A DNA stretch of 64,000 nt from Flavobacterium sp. N502536 (GTDB lineage Bacteria; Bacteroidota; Bacteroidia; Flavobacteriales; Flavobacteriaceae): assembly GCF_025947345.1 (NCBI RefSeq), contig NZ_CP110011.1, positions 1,798,001 through 1,862,000 of the forward strand, given 5' to 3'. The position numbers and the translations under genes are program-made. A model generated the notes under the pieces. The model worked only from the letters and a program-made list of their open reading frames with translations, searched no databases and had not been told where the DNA came from. This document shows positions 35,771-43,866 of the stretch, in pieces. Every line of letters begins with the position of its first letter. Within the stretch, counting starts at the first letter, position 1.

Positions 35771-35990
35771 TAATCTCGCAGAGATGCAGAGATGCAAAAA
35801 AATAGTTTAAAGCACAGTTTGTCATTTCGACCGAAGGGAGAAATCACATTAGAAACTCCGCAAACTAAGTCGACAATCTTTGTCGCTAAACGTGTGTGAT
35901 TTCTCCCTTCGGTCGAAATGACAAAAATGACAAAAATGGACAAAAAGGAGAAAAAACTTTGCGCCTCCGCGAGATGCTGAGAACCTTTAA
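35771..35990. repeat. Composite intergenic repeat region
   Basis: The 328-nt gap between darA and the acyltransferase gene holds no gene. An outer pair of related arms (TCTCGCAGAGATGCAGAGATG near 35772 and the inverse-like TTGCGCCTCCGCGAGATGC near 35960) encloses the 103-bp element and a short TGACAAAAA tandem tract (about 35917-35948). It looks like one repeat family inserted inside another. Confidence 0.65.
35820..35922. repeat. 103-bp palindrome-ended element (single copy)
   Basis: Perfect 27-bp inverted arms (35821-35847 and 35896-35922), beginning GTCATTTCGACCGAAGGGAG, enclose a 48-nt centre. The same arms and a related centre occur in the array at 60784-61088. Both complete elements are 103 bp long. 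No ORF is inside, so any mobility would depend on a protein encoded elsewhere. Confidence 0.88.
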
Positions 35991-35993
35991 GTC

Positions 35994-36872
35994 TTATTTC
36001 AAATCATTCCAAAAATCAAAATAATTGAACCATTGCAAAGGATATTTTTGCAGAATAGTCTCGACACTTTGAACATATTCTTTCAGTAAGCCTTTTTCGT
36101 CACGATGTTTCACGGTAGCTTCTCTGGCGTACAAATGATAATGTAAGTTGGGTTCTTTCATGACATACACAAAAACTACAGGAACTTTTAATCGTGAAGC
36201 AATTAAAAACGGACCTGCCGGAAAATGAGCTTCCTGACCCAGTATTTTTTCCGAAAGAGATTTTGTGCCTTCAAAGTAGCGGTCGCCGGTAAAACAAACC
36301 AATTCATTATTAGCCAGTGCAGCATTGATCTCAAAGATATGAGACAAATCTTCTTTGATAATGATGAATTTTACGGTAGGTTTTTGGGTAACGCTTTCCA
36401 GATACTTTTTTATAGAAGAATGTTCCAGATCAGTAGTCACCAGATTGATTTGGAAATTAAGATCAATATCGCCAAGAAAATGCTCGGCAATTTCAAAATT
36501 TCCAACATGGGCACTAATCAAAACACCTCCTTTTTTCTCGGCCAAAAGTTTTTTGAGCACCTCAATTCCGTCAAATTCATAAGTGAACTTGTTGCGCATT
36601 CCTGCCGAAATGGAGATTTTATCAATGATGGTTTGTCCAAAAGTATAATAACTTTTGAAAACCATTTTTTTAGACGTGAACCAGGAATACTGCAGCCTTT
36701 CTTTAAAGTAATAGAAAATGGCTTTGTTGCTTTTTTTTAAAAACAAAAAGTAATACGAAGCAACAAAATAAAGCAGGACATAAGCAGCCTTAATACCCGC
36801 TTTTTGTATTAAAAAAACGAATATTCTATAGCCTAAAACTGTACCCTTTGATTTGCCATCCCATTGACTCAT
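35994..36872 (-). CDS. LpxL/HtrB-like lipid acyltransferase
   Basis: A 292-aa member of the lysophospholipid (lauroyl) acyltransferase family with a membrane anchor near the N-terminus (GIKAAYVLLYFVASYYFLFL). The catalytic motif is SAHVGNFEIAEHFL (H-x4-E). It would transfer an acyl chain from ACP to a lipid-like acceptor. In aryl-polyene loci such enzymes are thought to tether the polyene to a membrane lipid; here it follows the ACP by a 1-nt overlap (TAATG). Confidence 0.82.
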   Translation of the reverse strand: MSQWDGKSKGTVLGYRIFVFLIQKAGIKAAYVLLYFVASYYFLFLKKSNKAIFYYFKERLQYSWFTSKKMVFKSYYTFGQTIIDKISISAGMRNKFTYEFDGIEVLKKLLAEKKGGVLISAHVGNFEIAEHFLGDIDLNFQINLVTTDLEHSSIKKYLESVTQKPTVKFIIIKEDLSHIFEINAALANNELVCFTGDRYFEGTKSLSEKILGQEAHFPAGPFLIASRLKVPVVFVYVMKEPNLHYHLYAREATVKHRDEKGLLKEYVQSVETILQKYPLQWFNYFDFWNDLK

Positions 36873-37126
36873 TAAACAGCTTTAGCTTTTAGTTTGGTCT
36901 CGATCAGGTCATAGAAATTCTGAAAAGTAGCAATTCCAACAAAATCAACTTCTACCAGTTTTACACCAAAGTTAGCTTCGATTGAGACTACTAAGTCTAC
37001 ATAATCTAAACTATCTAATCCAAGTGTATCTTTTAAATTAGCATCTGGTTCAATATCATCATTGTCTACTTCAAATTCATCAACCAAAAAACCATTAATT
37101 TTTGCTATAATCTCTTCTTTATTCAT
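36872..37126 (-). CDS. Acyl carrier protein (second)
   Basis: An 84-aa carrier with phosphopantetheine Ser39 in GLDSLDYVDL. It overlaps the ketosynthase gene by 8 nt and the acyltransferase gene by 1 nt, so KS, ACP and acyltransferase are translated as a block. It may be the DarC-type carrier of the resorcinol branch or the polyene carrier; this cannot be decided here. Confidence 0.9.
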   Translation of the reverse strand: MNKEEIIAKINGFLVDEFEVDNDDIEPDANLKDTLGLDSLDYVDLVVSIEANFGVKLVEVDFVGIATFQNFYDLIETKLKAKAV

Positions 37127-38354
37127 CGTTCAATTTAAACTTTTTAACCACCAACGCAGAGTTGGTTCCTCCGAACCCGAAGGAATTGGACAAAAATATG
37201 TCAAATTTTTTGTTTAAAGTAGTTTTGACCAAATTTAATTTAGCAGCATCTTCGTCAGGATTCTCTAAATTGATGTTTGGGGCAATGAAATCGTGCTGCA
37301 TCATTAAGATGGAGTAGATTACTTCGCTTGCTCCGGCCATCCAGCATTCGTGACCTGTCATTGATTTGGTCGAACTTACGTACGGATTTTTCTCTCCAAA
37401 AACTTCAAAGATCGCTTTGGCTTCGTTTCCGTCTCCAACCGGAGTTGAGGTAGCATGAGCATTTATATAGTCAACATCAGTTGCTTTTAGCTGTGCATCA
37501 TCAAGCGCTCGTTTCATGGCTATAGACGGCCCTTCTACATTAGGTGTTGAGATGTGTCCGCCATTTGAGGAGAATCCGTAACCGCCGATTTCTGCAATAA
37601 TAGTAGCGCCCCTGGCAATTGCCGATTCGTAGCTTTCCAAAATTAACGTTGCACCGCCACCACTTGGGATTAATCCGTCGCGATCCTTGTCAAAAGGGCG
37701 GGAAGCTTTTTCGGGTTCGTTTTCTCTGGCCGAAAAAACACCCAAACCATCAAAACTGCTCATGGCATATTTATTGATTTCCTGTGCGCCTCCGCAGATG
37801 ATAAGGTCCTGGAATCCGCTTTTTATTAAAAAATAAGCGAGACCTATAGAGTGTGAACCGCTGGCGCAGGCCGCACTTATGGTAAGATTGATACCACGAA
37901 GTTTAAAAATCGTTGATAAATTCATGGTTACCGTTGAATTCATCGATTTAAAAATAGCTCCGGAACCTATCAGGGCAGTGTCTTTTTTGTCTCGTACAAT
38001 ATCAGTAGCTTCAATAACCGCTTTTGAAACGCTGTCATTTCCGTACATAATACCCACTTCGCGATTGTCGAAAAAAGCATCATCAATGTTCGCGTTTTTC
38101 AATGCTTCAACAGTAGCCATATAAGCGTATTCGGTTTCTTCACCAATGCTCATACGCTGTCTGCGGGTCAATAAATTTTTTAAATCAGCTTTCGGAACCA
38201 TTCCCGTTAAGGCAGATTGAAAACCAAATTCTTTTCTTTCAGAATCAAAGTGAATACCTGATTTTCCGTTGTATAAAGATTCCTTTACTTCCTCTAAAGA
38301 AGTTCCGATACAAGAATAAATTCCCATCCCAGTAATTACAACTCTCTTATTCAT
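37119..38354 (-). CDS. Beta-ketoacyl-ACP synthase (FabF type)
   Basis: A 411-aa KAS II with Cys163 (TISAACASGSHSIG), His300 (YINAHATSTP) and His335 (KSMTGHECWMAGAS). All catalytic residues are intact. It sits first in the KS-ACP-acyltransferase block, downstream of fabG across a repeat. It would be a chain-extending or priming enzyme of the polyene branch. Confidence 0.88.
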   Translation of the reverse strand: MNKRVVITGMGIYSCIGTSLEEVKESLYNGKSGIHFDSERKEFGFQSALTGMVPKADLKNLLTRRQRMSIGEETEYAYMATVEALKNANIDDAFFDNREVGIMYGNDSVSKAVIEATDIVRDKKDTALIGSGAIFKSMNSTVTMNLSTIFKLRGINLTISAACASGSHSIGLAYFLIKSGFQDLIICGGAQEINKYAMSSFDGLGVFSARENEPEKASRPFDKDRDGLIPSGGGATLILESYESAIARGATIIAEIGGYGFSSNGGHISTPNVEGPSIAMKRALDDAQLKATDVDYINAHATSTPVGDGNEAKAIFEVFGEKNPYVSSTKSMTGHECWMAGASEVIYSILMMQHDFIAPNINLENPDEDAAKLNLVKTTLNKKFDIFLSNSFGFGGTNSALVVKKFKLNDE

Positions 38355-38394
38355 CGTCTTTAAAAGTAATTTTTATCCGTTACTTGTAATTTTT

Positions 38395-38529
38395 AACACA
38401 TAGGAACATAGCTTTTGTAAACTCAAAATAGGCGTTTCACTTATTTGAAATACACATAGCGATCTATGTGAAAGAAATATTTCTTTTTTGTACTCTTTGC
38501 ACATAAAAATCTATGTTTTTATGTGTTTC
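38395..38529. repeat. AACACATA-type imperfect inverted repeat
   Basis: The left part AACACATAGGAACATAG (38395-38411) is inverted as ATCTATGTTTTTATGTGTTT on the right (to 38529), with a second short palindrome ACATAGCGATCTATGTG between. It fills the fabG-KS gap. Confidence 0.65.
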
Positions 38530-38538
38530 AAATATTTT

Positions 38539-39270
38539 CTAAGAATAAATTCCTCCGTTTATATTTATAATTTCTCCTGTAATGTAACTTGATTTTTTTG
38601 AAATCAAAAAGCTTACCAAATCTGCAACTTCCTCGGCTTCACCAAAACGGCTTGCCGGAATTAGTTTTAATAATTCTTTTTCGTCCAATTGGCTTGTCAT
38701 ATCGGTTCTTATAAAACCAGGGGCAACAGCATTTACAGTAATGTTTCGTTTAGCAACTTCCTGAGCCAATGCTTTTGTGGCCGCAACAATTGCACCTTTT
38801 GCCGCTGAATAATTGGTTTGTCCGGCTGTTCCTTTTACACCCGAAACGGAAACCATATTAACAATTCGGCCATATTTATTGCGCAGCATTTTTTGAATAA
38901 AAAACTGCGTTACATTAAAAAATCCGTTCAAACTCGTATTTACTACACCGTTCCAGTCTTCGGGAGTCATCCACATAAAAAGACCGTCTTTTGTAATTCC
39001 GGCGTTGTTTACGATCGCTTCTACAATAGCTTCGGGATTAGCTTCCTGCCATTGTGTTAATGTTTTTTGTACCTCTTCAAAATTGGAAACATCAAAACCT
39101 AAGATTTCGCCTGTTGCGCCTAATTTTTGTATTTCCTGAAGTGTTGCTTCAGCGGCAGTTTTATTCGAGTGGTAGTTAATCAGGATATGATAATTTGCAT
39201 CAACGGCTAATTTTTTACAAATAGCACTTCCAATTCCTCGTGAACCGCCAGTTACTAATACACATTTCAT
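38539..39270 (-). CDS. fabG: 3-oxoacyl-ACP reductase
   Basis: A 243-aa short-chain dehydrogenase: cofactor loop GGSRGIGSAI, NNAG (VNNAGITKDG), catalytic Ser and the YSAAK motif (NYSAAKGAIV), and C-terminal ITGEIININGG. It would reduce the 3-keto group after each condensation before dehydration to the polyene. It lies beside the KS/ACP genes and is separated from them by a repeat only. Confidence 0.9.
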   Translation of the reverse strand: MKCVLVTGGSRGIGSAICKKLAVDANYHILINYHSNKTAAEATLQEIQKLGATGEILGFDVSNFEEVQKTLTQWQEANPEAIVEAIVNNAGITKDGLFMWMTPEDWNGVVNTSLNGFFNVTQFFIQKMLRNKYGRIVNMVSVSGVKGTAGQTNYSAAKGAIVAATKALAQEVAKRNITVNAVAPGFIRTDMTSQLDEKELLKLIPASRFGEAEEVADLVSFLISKKSSYITGEIININGGIYS

Positions 39271-39364
39271 ATTCAGAATTTATTTTTTTTAATCGCCTGG
39301 TATGGAATTACTTTTCTTATCAGTAATTGCATCTGCAGCGTTTGTTTTTATGAGTTAATAGGTT

Positions 39365-40600
39365 TTATTTTTTCTTTTTGGCTACCGGTTTTTTGGTAGT
39401 TTTTGTCTCTGACTTTTCAGTCGTTTTGGTTTCTGCTTTTGGTTTTTCCGCAGCAACTTCGGCAGTGCTGTTTCTTTCTCTTGATTGCGAAAATAGTTCG
39501 GCATTTTCAAACCATTGGTTTCCTAATACGGTTCCGTCTGATTTAAGAAATCCCCATTTTCCTTCGTTTTTTACACGTGCAACACCGTCAATGAAACCTT
39601 TGTCTTGTTTTACAAATAAGGCAATCACAAATCCGTTTGTTGTGATGCCGTATTGTGTTGGAATGACCAATTTTCCGCTTTGATTGATGAATCCCCAGTT
39701 TTTTTCTTTTACCGGAGCCAATCCGTCCGGACTAAAAACTTCGGCGTCGCTGTAAGTAGGTTCAATTACAAATTCTGCTTTCGGATTGATAAAACCCCAT
39801 TTTGAACCCACACAAACGGGAGCTAAGTTTTTTGAGAAAGCTTTTACTTTGTCATATATCGGAGTAATCACCCAATTTCCTTTTAAGTCAATAAAACCAA
39901 CTTTACCATTTTTCTTGGCATAGGTCAGATCCTGAGTGTCAAAATCCCAGATTTTTTCAGCTCCATCAACCGGAATAAAAGTTCCGGAACTAACAATCCC
40001 AAAGGTCTTATCTTTTCTTGCCCAGCTTGTGTTTTTGAAATAATTGCCTATTTCCTCGTAAGCAGGCTCAATCACTTCTTTACCGGCAGTATTAATAATT
40101 CCCCATTTTTTATTGTTTTCAACTCTTGCAAAACCGTTTTCAAAAGATTTAATCTGATCGTATTTTGGTTCCAGAACTACGGCCATTTTCGAATTGATTA
40201 ATCCTACCTTGCCGCTTTGTCTGATAAATGCTACGCCATCTTCAAAGTCAAAAAGTTTTTCTGAAAAAGGCGCTTTCTGGATTTCACCTTTTGTATTGAT
40301 ATAAACCCAATCCTTGTCTTTTTGAACAATTGCAATTCCGCTGTTGAAATCTTTAACATTTTTAAAATCGGCAGGAATTACCCATGCACCTTTAACATCT
40401 ATAAAACCCCATTTTCCATTGTTTTCTACAGCCGCCAGTCCTTCAGAAAAGCTTCTTGCTGATTTGTACTGAGGCTCAATTTTAAAGTTTCCGTCTCTGG
40501 AGATGTACCCAATTTTAGAATCTTTTTTAACTAAGGCCAATTCCTGACTATTAACAAATTGAATAGTGAATGCAAATAAAAAAATAAGTGTCTTTTTCAT
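39365..40600 (-). CDS. WG-repeat secreted protein
   Basis: A 411-aa protein with a signal peptide (LIFLFAFTIQFVNSQ) and about ten WG repeats of some 35 residues, for example GKWGFIDVKGAWVIPADF, NNKKWGIINTAGKEVIEPAY and SKWGFINPKAEFVIEPTYS. The tail (about 380-411) is Lys/Thr/Ala-rich and low-complexity. WG repeats are beta-propeller-like or solenoid modules of unknown function. It stands between fabG and the lyase gene and may not belong to pigment synthesis. Confidence 0.85.
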   Translation of the reverse strand: MKKTLIFLFAFTIQFVNSQELALVKKDSKIGYISRDGNFKIEPQYKSARSFSEGLAAVENNGKWGFIDVKGAWVIPADFKNVKDFNSGIAIVQKDKDWVYINTKGEIQKAPFSEKLFDFEDGVAFIRQSGKVGLINSKMAVVLEPKYDQIKSFENGFARVENNKKWGIINTAGKEVIEPAYEEIGNYFKNTSWARKDKTFGIVSSGTFIPVDGAEKIWDFDTQDLTYAKKNGKVGFIDLKGNWVITPIYDKVKAFSKNLAPVCVGSKWGFINPKAEFVIEPTYSDAEVFSPDGLAPVKEKNWGFINQSGKLVIPTQYGITTNGFVIALFVKQDKGFIDGVARVKNEGKWGFLKSDGTVLGNQWFENAELFSQSRERNSTAEVAAEKPKAETKTTEKSETKTTKKPVAKKKK

Positions 40601-40639
40601 GATTTTAAAGGTTCAATATTAATAATGTAAAATTAAGTA

Positions 40640-42160
40640 TTAACTGTGAATCAGATAATCTTTTACTTTTTGTACAAAAGGATACATAACCTGATCTTCT
40701 TTAAATTCAGGAATGATGTTTCGAACATCGTCATACCATTTTTTGGTAACAGATGAAATTTTGTCTTTTTGTGCTAAATAATCAATTGCCTGAACAATGG
40801 TAATCATTTCGATACTTAAAACTTCAAAAGCATTTTCGATAACTTTTGAGGTAATAACTGCTGCATTGGTTCCCATACTTACAATGTCCTGATTGTCGTT
40901 GTTGTTCGGGATACTGTGAACATACATTGGGTTAGACAACATTTGACTTTCGGCAGTTGTTGAGGTAGCGGTAAACTGTACTCCCTGCATTCCGAAATTA
41001 AATCCTAAAGTTCCTAAGTTAACAAACGGAGGAAGGATTTCGTTGATCTTTGAATTCAATAGGTAATTCAACTGACGTTCGGCCAGCATGGTTAGCTTGG
41101 TAATAACAATTTTCAGTTTATCCATTTCCAGCGAAATATAATCGCCGTGGAAGTTTCCTCCGTGATAAACGTGTTTGTTTTTTACATCTATAATAGGATT
41201 GTCGTTTGCCGAGTTAAATTCGTCTTCAAGAATAGAAGCAACATTTTGGATCGTTTCTAAAACCGGACCTAAAATTTGAGGTACGCAACGTAATGAATAG
41301 TATTCCTGAACTTTTTCTTTAAAGATTTCTTCTGTATTTTCTCCTGAATATAAGTGGTCTTCTCTTTTACGGATTAAGGTACTGTCTGAAAGATTTTGTC
41401 TCATTCTTGAGGCTACTTCCTGTTGTCCTTTATGACGTTTGGTTTGGTTTAATTCTTCTGAGAAGTGATCGTCGTAAGCCTGAACCAATTCGTTAATTGC
41501 ACAGGAACATTTTAAAGACCAGTCTAATAATTTATTGGCATGATGCACATTTACAACCCCAATTCCGGTCATTACCGAAGTTCCGTTTATTAACGCCAGA
41601 CCTTCTCTGATTTCTACCTGAATCGGTTTTAAACCTTCAATTTCAAAAACTTCAGCAGTTGGTCTTCGGTCTCCTTTGTAAAAAACTTCGCCTTCACCTA
41701 TTAAAACTAAAGCCAAATGTGATAATTGTACCAAATCTCCGCTGGCACCTACACCACCATGTTCAAAAATAAGAGGGGTAATGTCTTTGTTGATTAGTTC
41801 TGCCATTAGGTGAATTACAGAAGGATGAACACCCGAATTACCCAATGATAAAGTATTTAAACGAGCCAGGATCGCTGCTTTTGCACAAACAGGGCTTAAA
41901 GGTTTTCCTGTTCCCGAAGAATGGCTTCTAATTAAATTGTATTGTAATTGTATTTGATCAGATTCTTTAATCCGATATTGGGCCATTGGTCCGAAACCAG
42001 TGTTTACGCCATATATTACTTTGTTTCCTGAAAATTCTTTTAGGAAATTGAAGCTTTCATTCACTCTGTTTAAAACAGCATCGCTTATCGAAACTTTGTT
42101 GTTTGCAAAAATAATAGATTCGAATTCTGCTAAACTTAAATATTCATTAATTGTATTCAT
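40640..42160 (-). CDS. Tyrosine ammonia-lyase of flexirubin cluster
   Basis: A 506-aa MIO-type aromatic amino-acid ammonia-lyase. The Ala-Ser-Gly triad that forms the MIO cofactor is in GGVGASGDLVQLSHLA (about residues 148-150). The substrate-pocket stretch LIRSHSSGTGKPL has SH at the selectivity position. The sequence looks nearly identical, as I recall it, to the characterised F. johnsoniae tyrosine ammonia-lyase of the flexirubin locus. It would make 4-coumarate from tyrosine, the aryl starter of the pigment. It is not a histidine-utilisation gene: no hut neighbours exist. Confidence 0.92.
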   Translation of the reverse strand: MNTINEYLSLAEFESIIFANNKVSISDAVLNRVNESFNFLKEFSGNKVIYGVNTGFGPMAQYRIKESDQIQLQYNLIRSHSSGTGKPLSPVCAKAAILARLNTLSLGNSGVHPSVIHLMAELINKDITPLIFEHGGVGASGDLVQLSHLALVLIGEGEVFYKGDRRPTAEVFEIEGLKPIQVEIREGLALINGTSVMTGIGVVNVHHANKLLDWSLKCSCAINELVQAYDDHFSEELNQTKRHKGQQEVASRMRQNLSDSTLIRKREDHLYSGENTEEIFKEKVQEYYSLRCVPQILGPVLETIQNVASILEDEFNSANDNPIIDVKNKHVYHGGNFHGDYISLEMDKLKIVITKLTMLAERQLNYLLNSKINEILPPFVNLGTLGFNFGMQGVQFTATSTTAESQMLSNPMYVHSIPNNNDNQDIVSMGTNAAVITSKVIENAFEVLSIEMITIVQAIDYLAQKDKISSVTKKWYDDVRNIIPEFKEDQVMYPFVQKVKDYLIHS

Positions 42161-42227
42161 TAAATCGTTTTTGGTTGTGCTAATTTAATTTTATTTATCA
42201 AAATAAATGTAGTTATTTTGATGATGG

Positions 42228-42235
42228 CAAATGTA
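42228..42235 (-). promoter_or_regulatory. Candidate -7 element of lyase promoter
   Basis: On the minus strand this reads TACATTTG, an exact TAnnTTTG match, 67 nt before the lyase ATG in the divergent gap to the flavoprotein gene. No TTG at normal -33 spacing was seen. Confidence 0.4.
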
Positions 42236-42261
42236 GGTTAATAATTGATAATAATTTTAAT

Positions 42262-43512
42262 ATGATAAAGGAGTTTGTAGATGTTTTAGTCATTGGCGCA
42301 GGACCATCAGGATGTGTCTCGGCATCGTATCTTCATAAAAACAATATTAAGATAAAAGTAGTTGAAAAAACGAGGTTTCCAAGACTTGTCGTAGGAGAAA
42401 GTCTTATCCCGCGAGTAATGGATCATTTTGCTGAGGCTGAGCTTTTTGAAAGTCTTGACGCAATGAATTTTGAGAAAAAACTTGGTGCTCGTTTTATCAG
42501 AGGAGAAGAAATTTGTGTTTTTGATTTCAGCAAGAAATTTGGAGAAGGCTGGGACTGGACCTGGCAGGTGCCACGTGCAGATTTTGACCATACGATGGCG
42601 CAGGAAGTACTAAGAAAAGGGATTGATCTGGAATTTGAAACAGAGGTTCTGGAAGTTTCTTTTGAGGGCAAAAACTCTAAAACAATTGTAAAAGATAAGG
42701 ATGGAAATCTAAAAGAAATCCATGCTAAATTTATCATTGATTCCAGTGGATACGGGCGTGTTTTACCAAGACTTTTAGATTTGGATACCCCTTCAAAATT
42801 AGATCCGCATTCTTCGATATTTACGCATGTAAAAGATATTAACAGAGAAGAAGGAGAAGAAGGAACCCAAATTTCCTTTGATATTCTGGAAACCGAAGTC
42901 TGGTTATGGGTAATTCCTTTCTCTAATGGGAATACCAGTTTAGGAGTGGTAGGACCAACCGATTTTATTAATTCGCTTTCAGAAAATAAAGACAATGCCG
43001 AGGCTTTAAAAAATGCCATTCAGAAATCCGATTATTATATCAAAAGATTTAAAGGAACGGAGTTTTTGTTTGAACCGGTAAAACTCGAAAATTATTCGCG
43101 AGCGGTAAAAAGAATGTATGGCGATGGTTTTGCTTTGACGGGTAACAGTTCGGAATTTTTAGATCCTGTTTTCTCTTCGGGAGTTGCCTTTGCAACTGAA
43201 TCCGGAATGTTGGCAGCAAAATTGTACCTTAAAGAATCACAAGGAATCGCTGTGGATTGGGAAGTTGAATTTACACAATATATGAAACGAGGCATTTCGG
43301 TTTTTACCACTTATGTACAGGAATGGTACACAGGAAATCTTCAGACTTTATTTTTTCATCAGCCGGAAAACCCGGATGTGAAGGAAAAGATATGTTCGGT
43401 ATTGGCGGGATATGTTTGGAACGAGGAAAATCCGTTTGTGAAAAAACACGATCATGTGATTAAGAATATGGCGTATTTATTGAATATGCAAAAAGAACAA
43501 AGCCCTGAATAA
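42262..43512 (+). CDS. Flavin-dependent halogenase-like oxidoreductase
   Basis: A 416-aa flavoprotein with the FAD loop VLVIGAGPSGCVSASYL (residues 8-24) and GESLIP. It carries WLWVIP at residues 214-219, which fits the WxWxIP hallmark of flavin-dependent halogenases, and a KLGARF block (73-78), where phenolic halogenases place a key Lys (KxGAxF). It is not a carotenoid or geranylgeranyl reductase by these motifs, though that broad family is the fallback. Chlorinated flexirubins are known, so it may chlorinate the aryl ring or the resorcinol, or hydroxylate it. It is transcribed away from the lyase gene. A terminator overlaps its stop codon. Confidence 0.75.
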   Translation: MIKEFVDVLVIGAGPSGCVSASYLHKNNIKIKVVEKTRFPRLVVGESLIPRVMDHFAEAELFESLDAMNFEKKLGARFIRGEEICVFDFSKKFGEGWDWTWQVPRADFDHTMAQEVLRKGIDLEFETEVLEVSFEGKNSKTIVKDKDGNLKEIHAKFIIDSSGYGRVLPRLLDLDTPSKLDPHSSIFTHVKDINREEGEEGTQISFDILETEVWLWVIPFSNGNTSLGVVGPTDFINSLSENKDNAEALKNAIQKSDYYIKRFKGTEFLFEPVKLENYSRAVKRMYGDGFALTGNSSEFLDPVFSSGVAFATESGMLAAKLYLKESQGIAVDWEVEFTQYMKRGISVFTTYVQEWYTGNLQTLFFHQPENPDVKEKICSVLAGYVWNEENPFVKKHDHVIKNMAYLLNMQKEQSPE

Positions 43513-43527
43513 TCAGGGCTTTTTTTT
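43499..43527 (+). terminator. Terminator overlapping stop of halogenase-like gene
   Basis: AAAGCCCTGA at 43499-43508 pairs with TCAGGGCTTT at 43513-43522, followed by T residues to 43527. The TAA stop (43510-43512) lies in the loop. Confidence 0.9.
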
Positions 43528-43830
43528 AGGTAATTGGCATTGTTTACTCCGTCGGATTAAAATATTTAATAAATCCAGTTGGGAAGAAAGCTCCAGCGGA
43601 GCGTCCTATTTCGCCCCTACAGGGCTGTTATCAATAAATGAACCTATTTTCTATAAATATTTTATCCCTCTGGGATAAAAAAAGAGAATGTTTTTTTTCT
43701 GTTTTATTTAGATAATTAGCATTGTTTGCTCCGTTGGAGCAAAATATTTATAGCATATATGGTGAGTCAGGAAGAAAGCTCCGGCGGAGCGGTATATTTC
43801 ATCTCTATAGTTTGTCTCTTTGAGGTATAG
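43528..43830. repeat. Two copies of a GCTCCGGCGGAGC-type repeat
   Basis: Copy A (from 43528) and copy B (from about 43708) share, in order: TAATTGGCATTG or TAATTAGCATTG, a CTCCGTYGGA stretch, AAAATATTTA, and GAAGAAAGCTCC(A/G)GCGGAGCG. The period is about 180 nt. Copy A also carries CGCCCCTACAGGGCTG and copy B has ATCTCTATAG at the same place. No gene is in this 354-nt gap. A further stem near 43832-43859 (GGGGCA with TGCCCC) lies close to the next gene's stop. Confidence 0.75.
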
Positions 43831-43866
43831 GAAAGGGGCATGTTTTAGACTGCCCCTTTTATCTTT

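Noticed and set aside
40640..42160. Histidine ammonia-lyase (hutH) call
   Set aside because: No hut neighbours; close match, as recalled, to the F. johnsoniae tyrosine ammonia-lyase, and position at a flexirubin locus.
43832..43859. Terminator for the minus-strand secreted protein gene
   Set aside because: The GGGGCA stem is present, but the T tract lies on the plus-strand side and is poor on the minus strand, so it was not listed as that gene's terminator.
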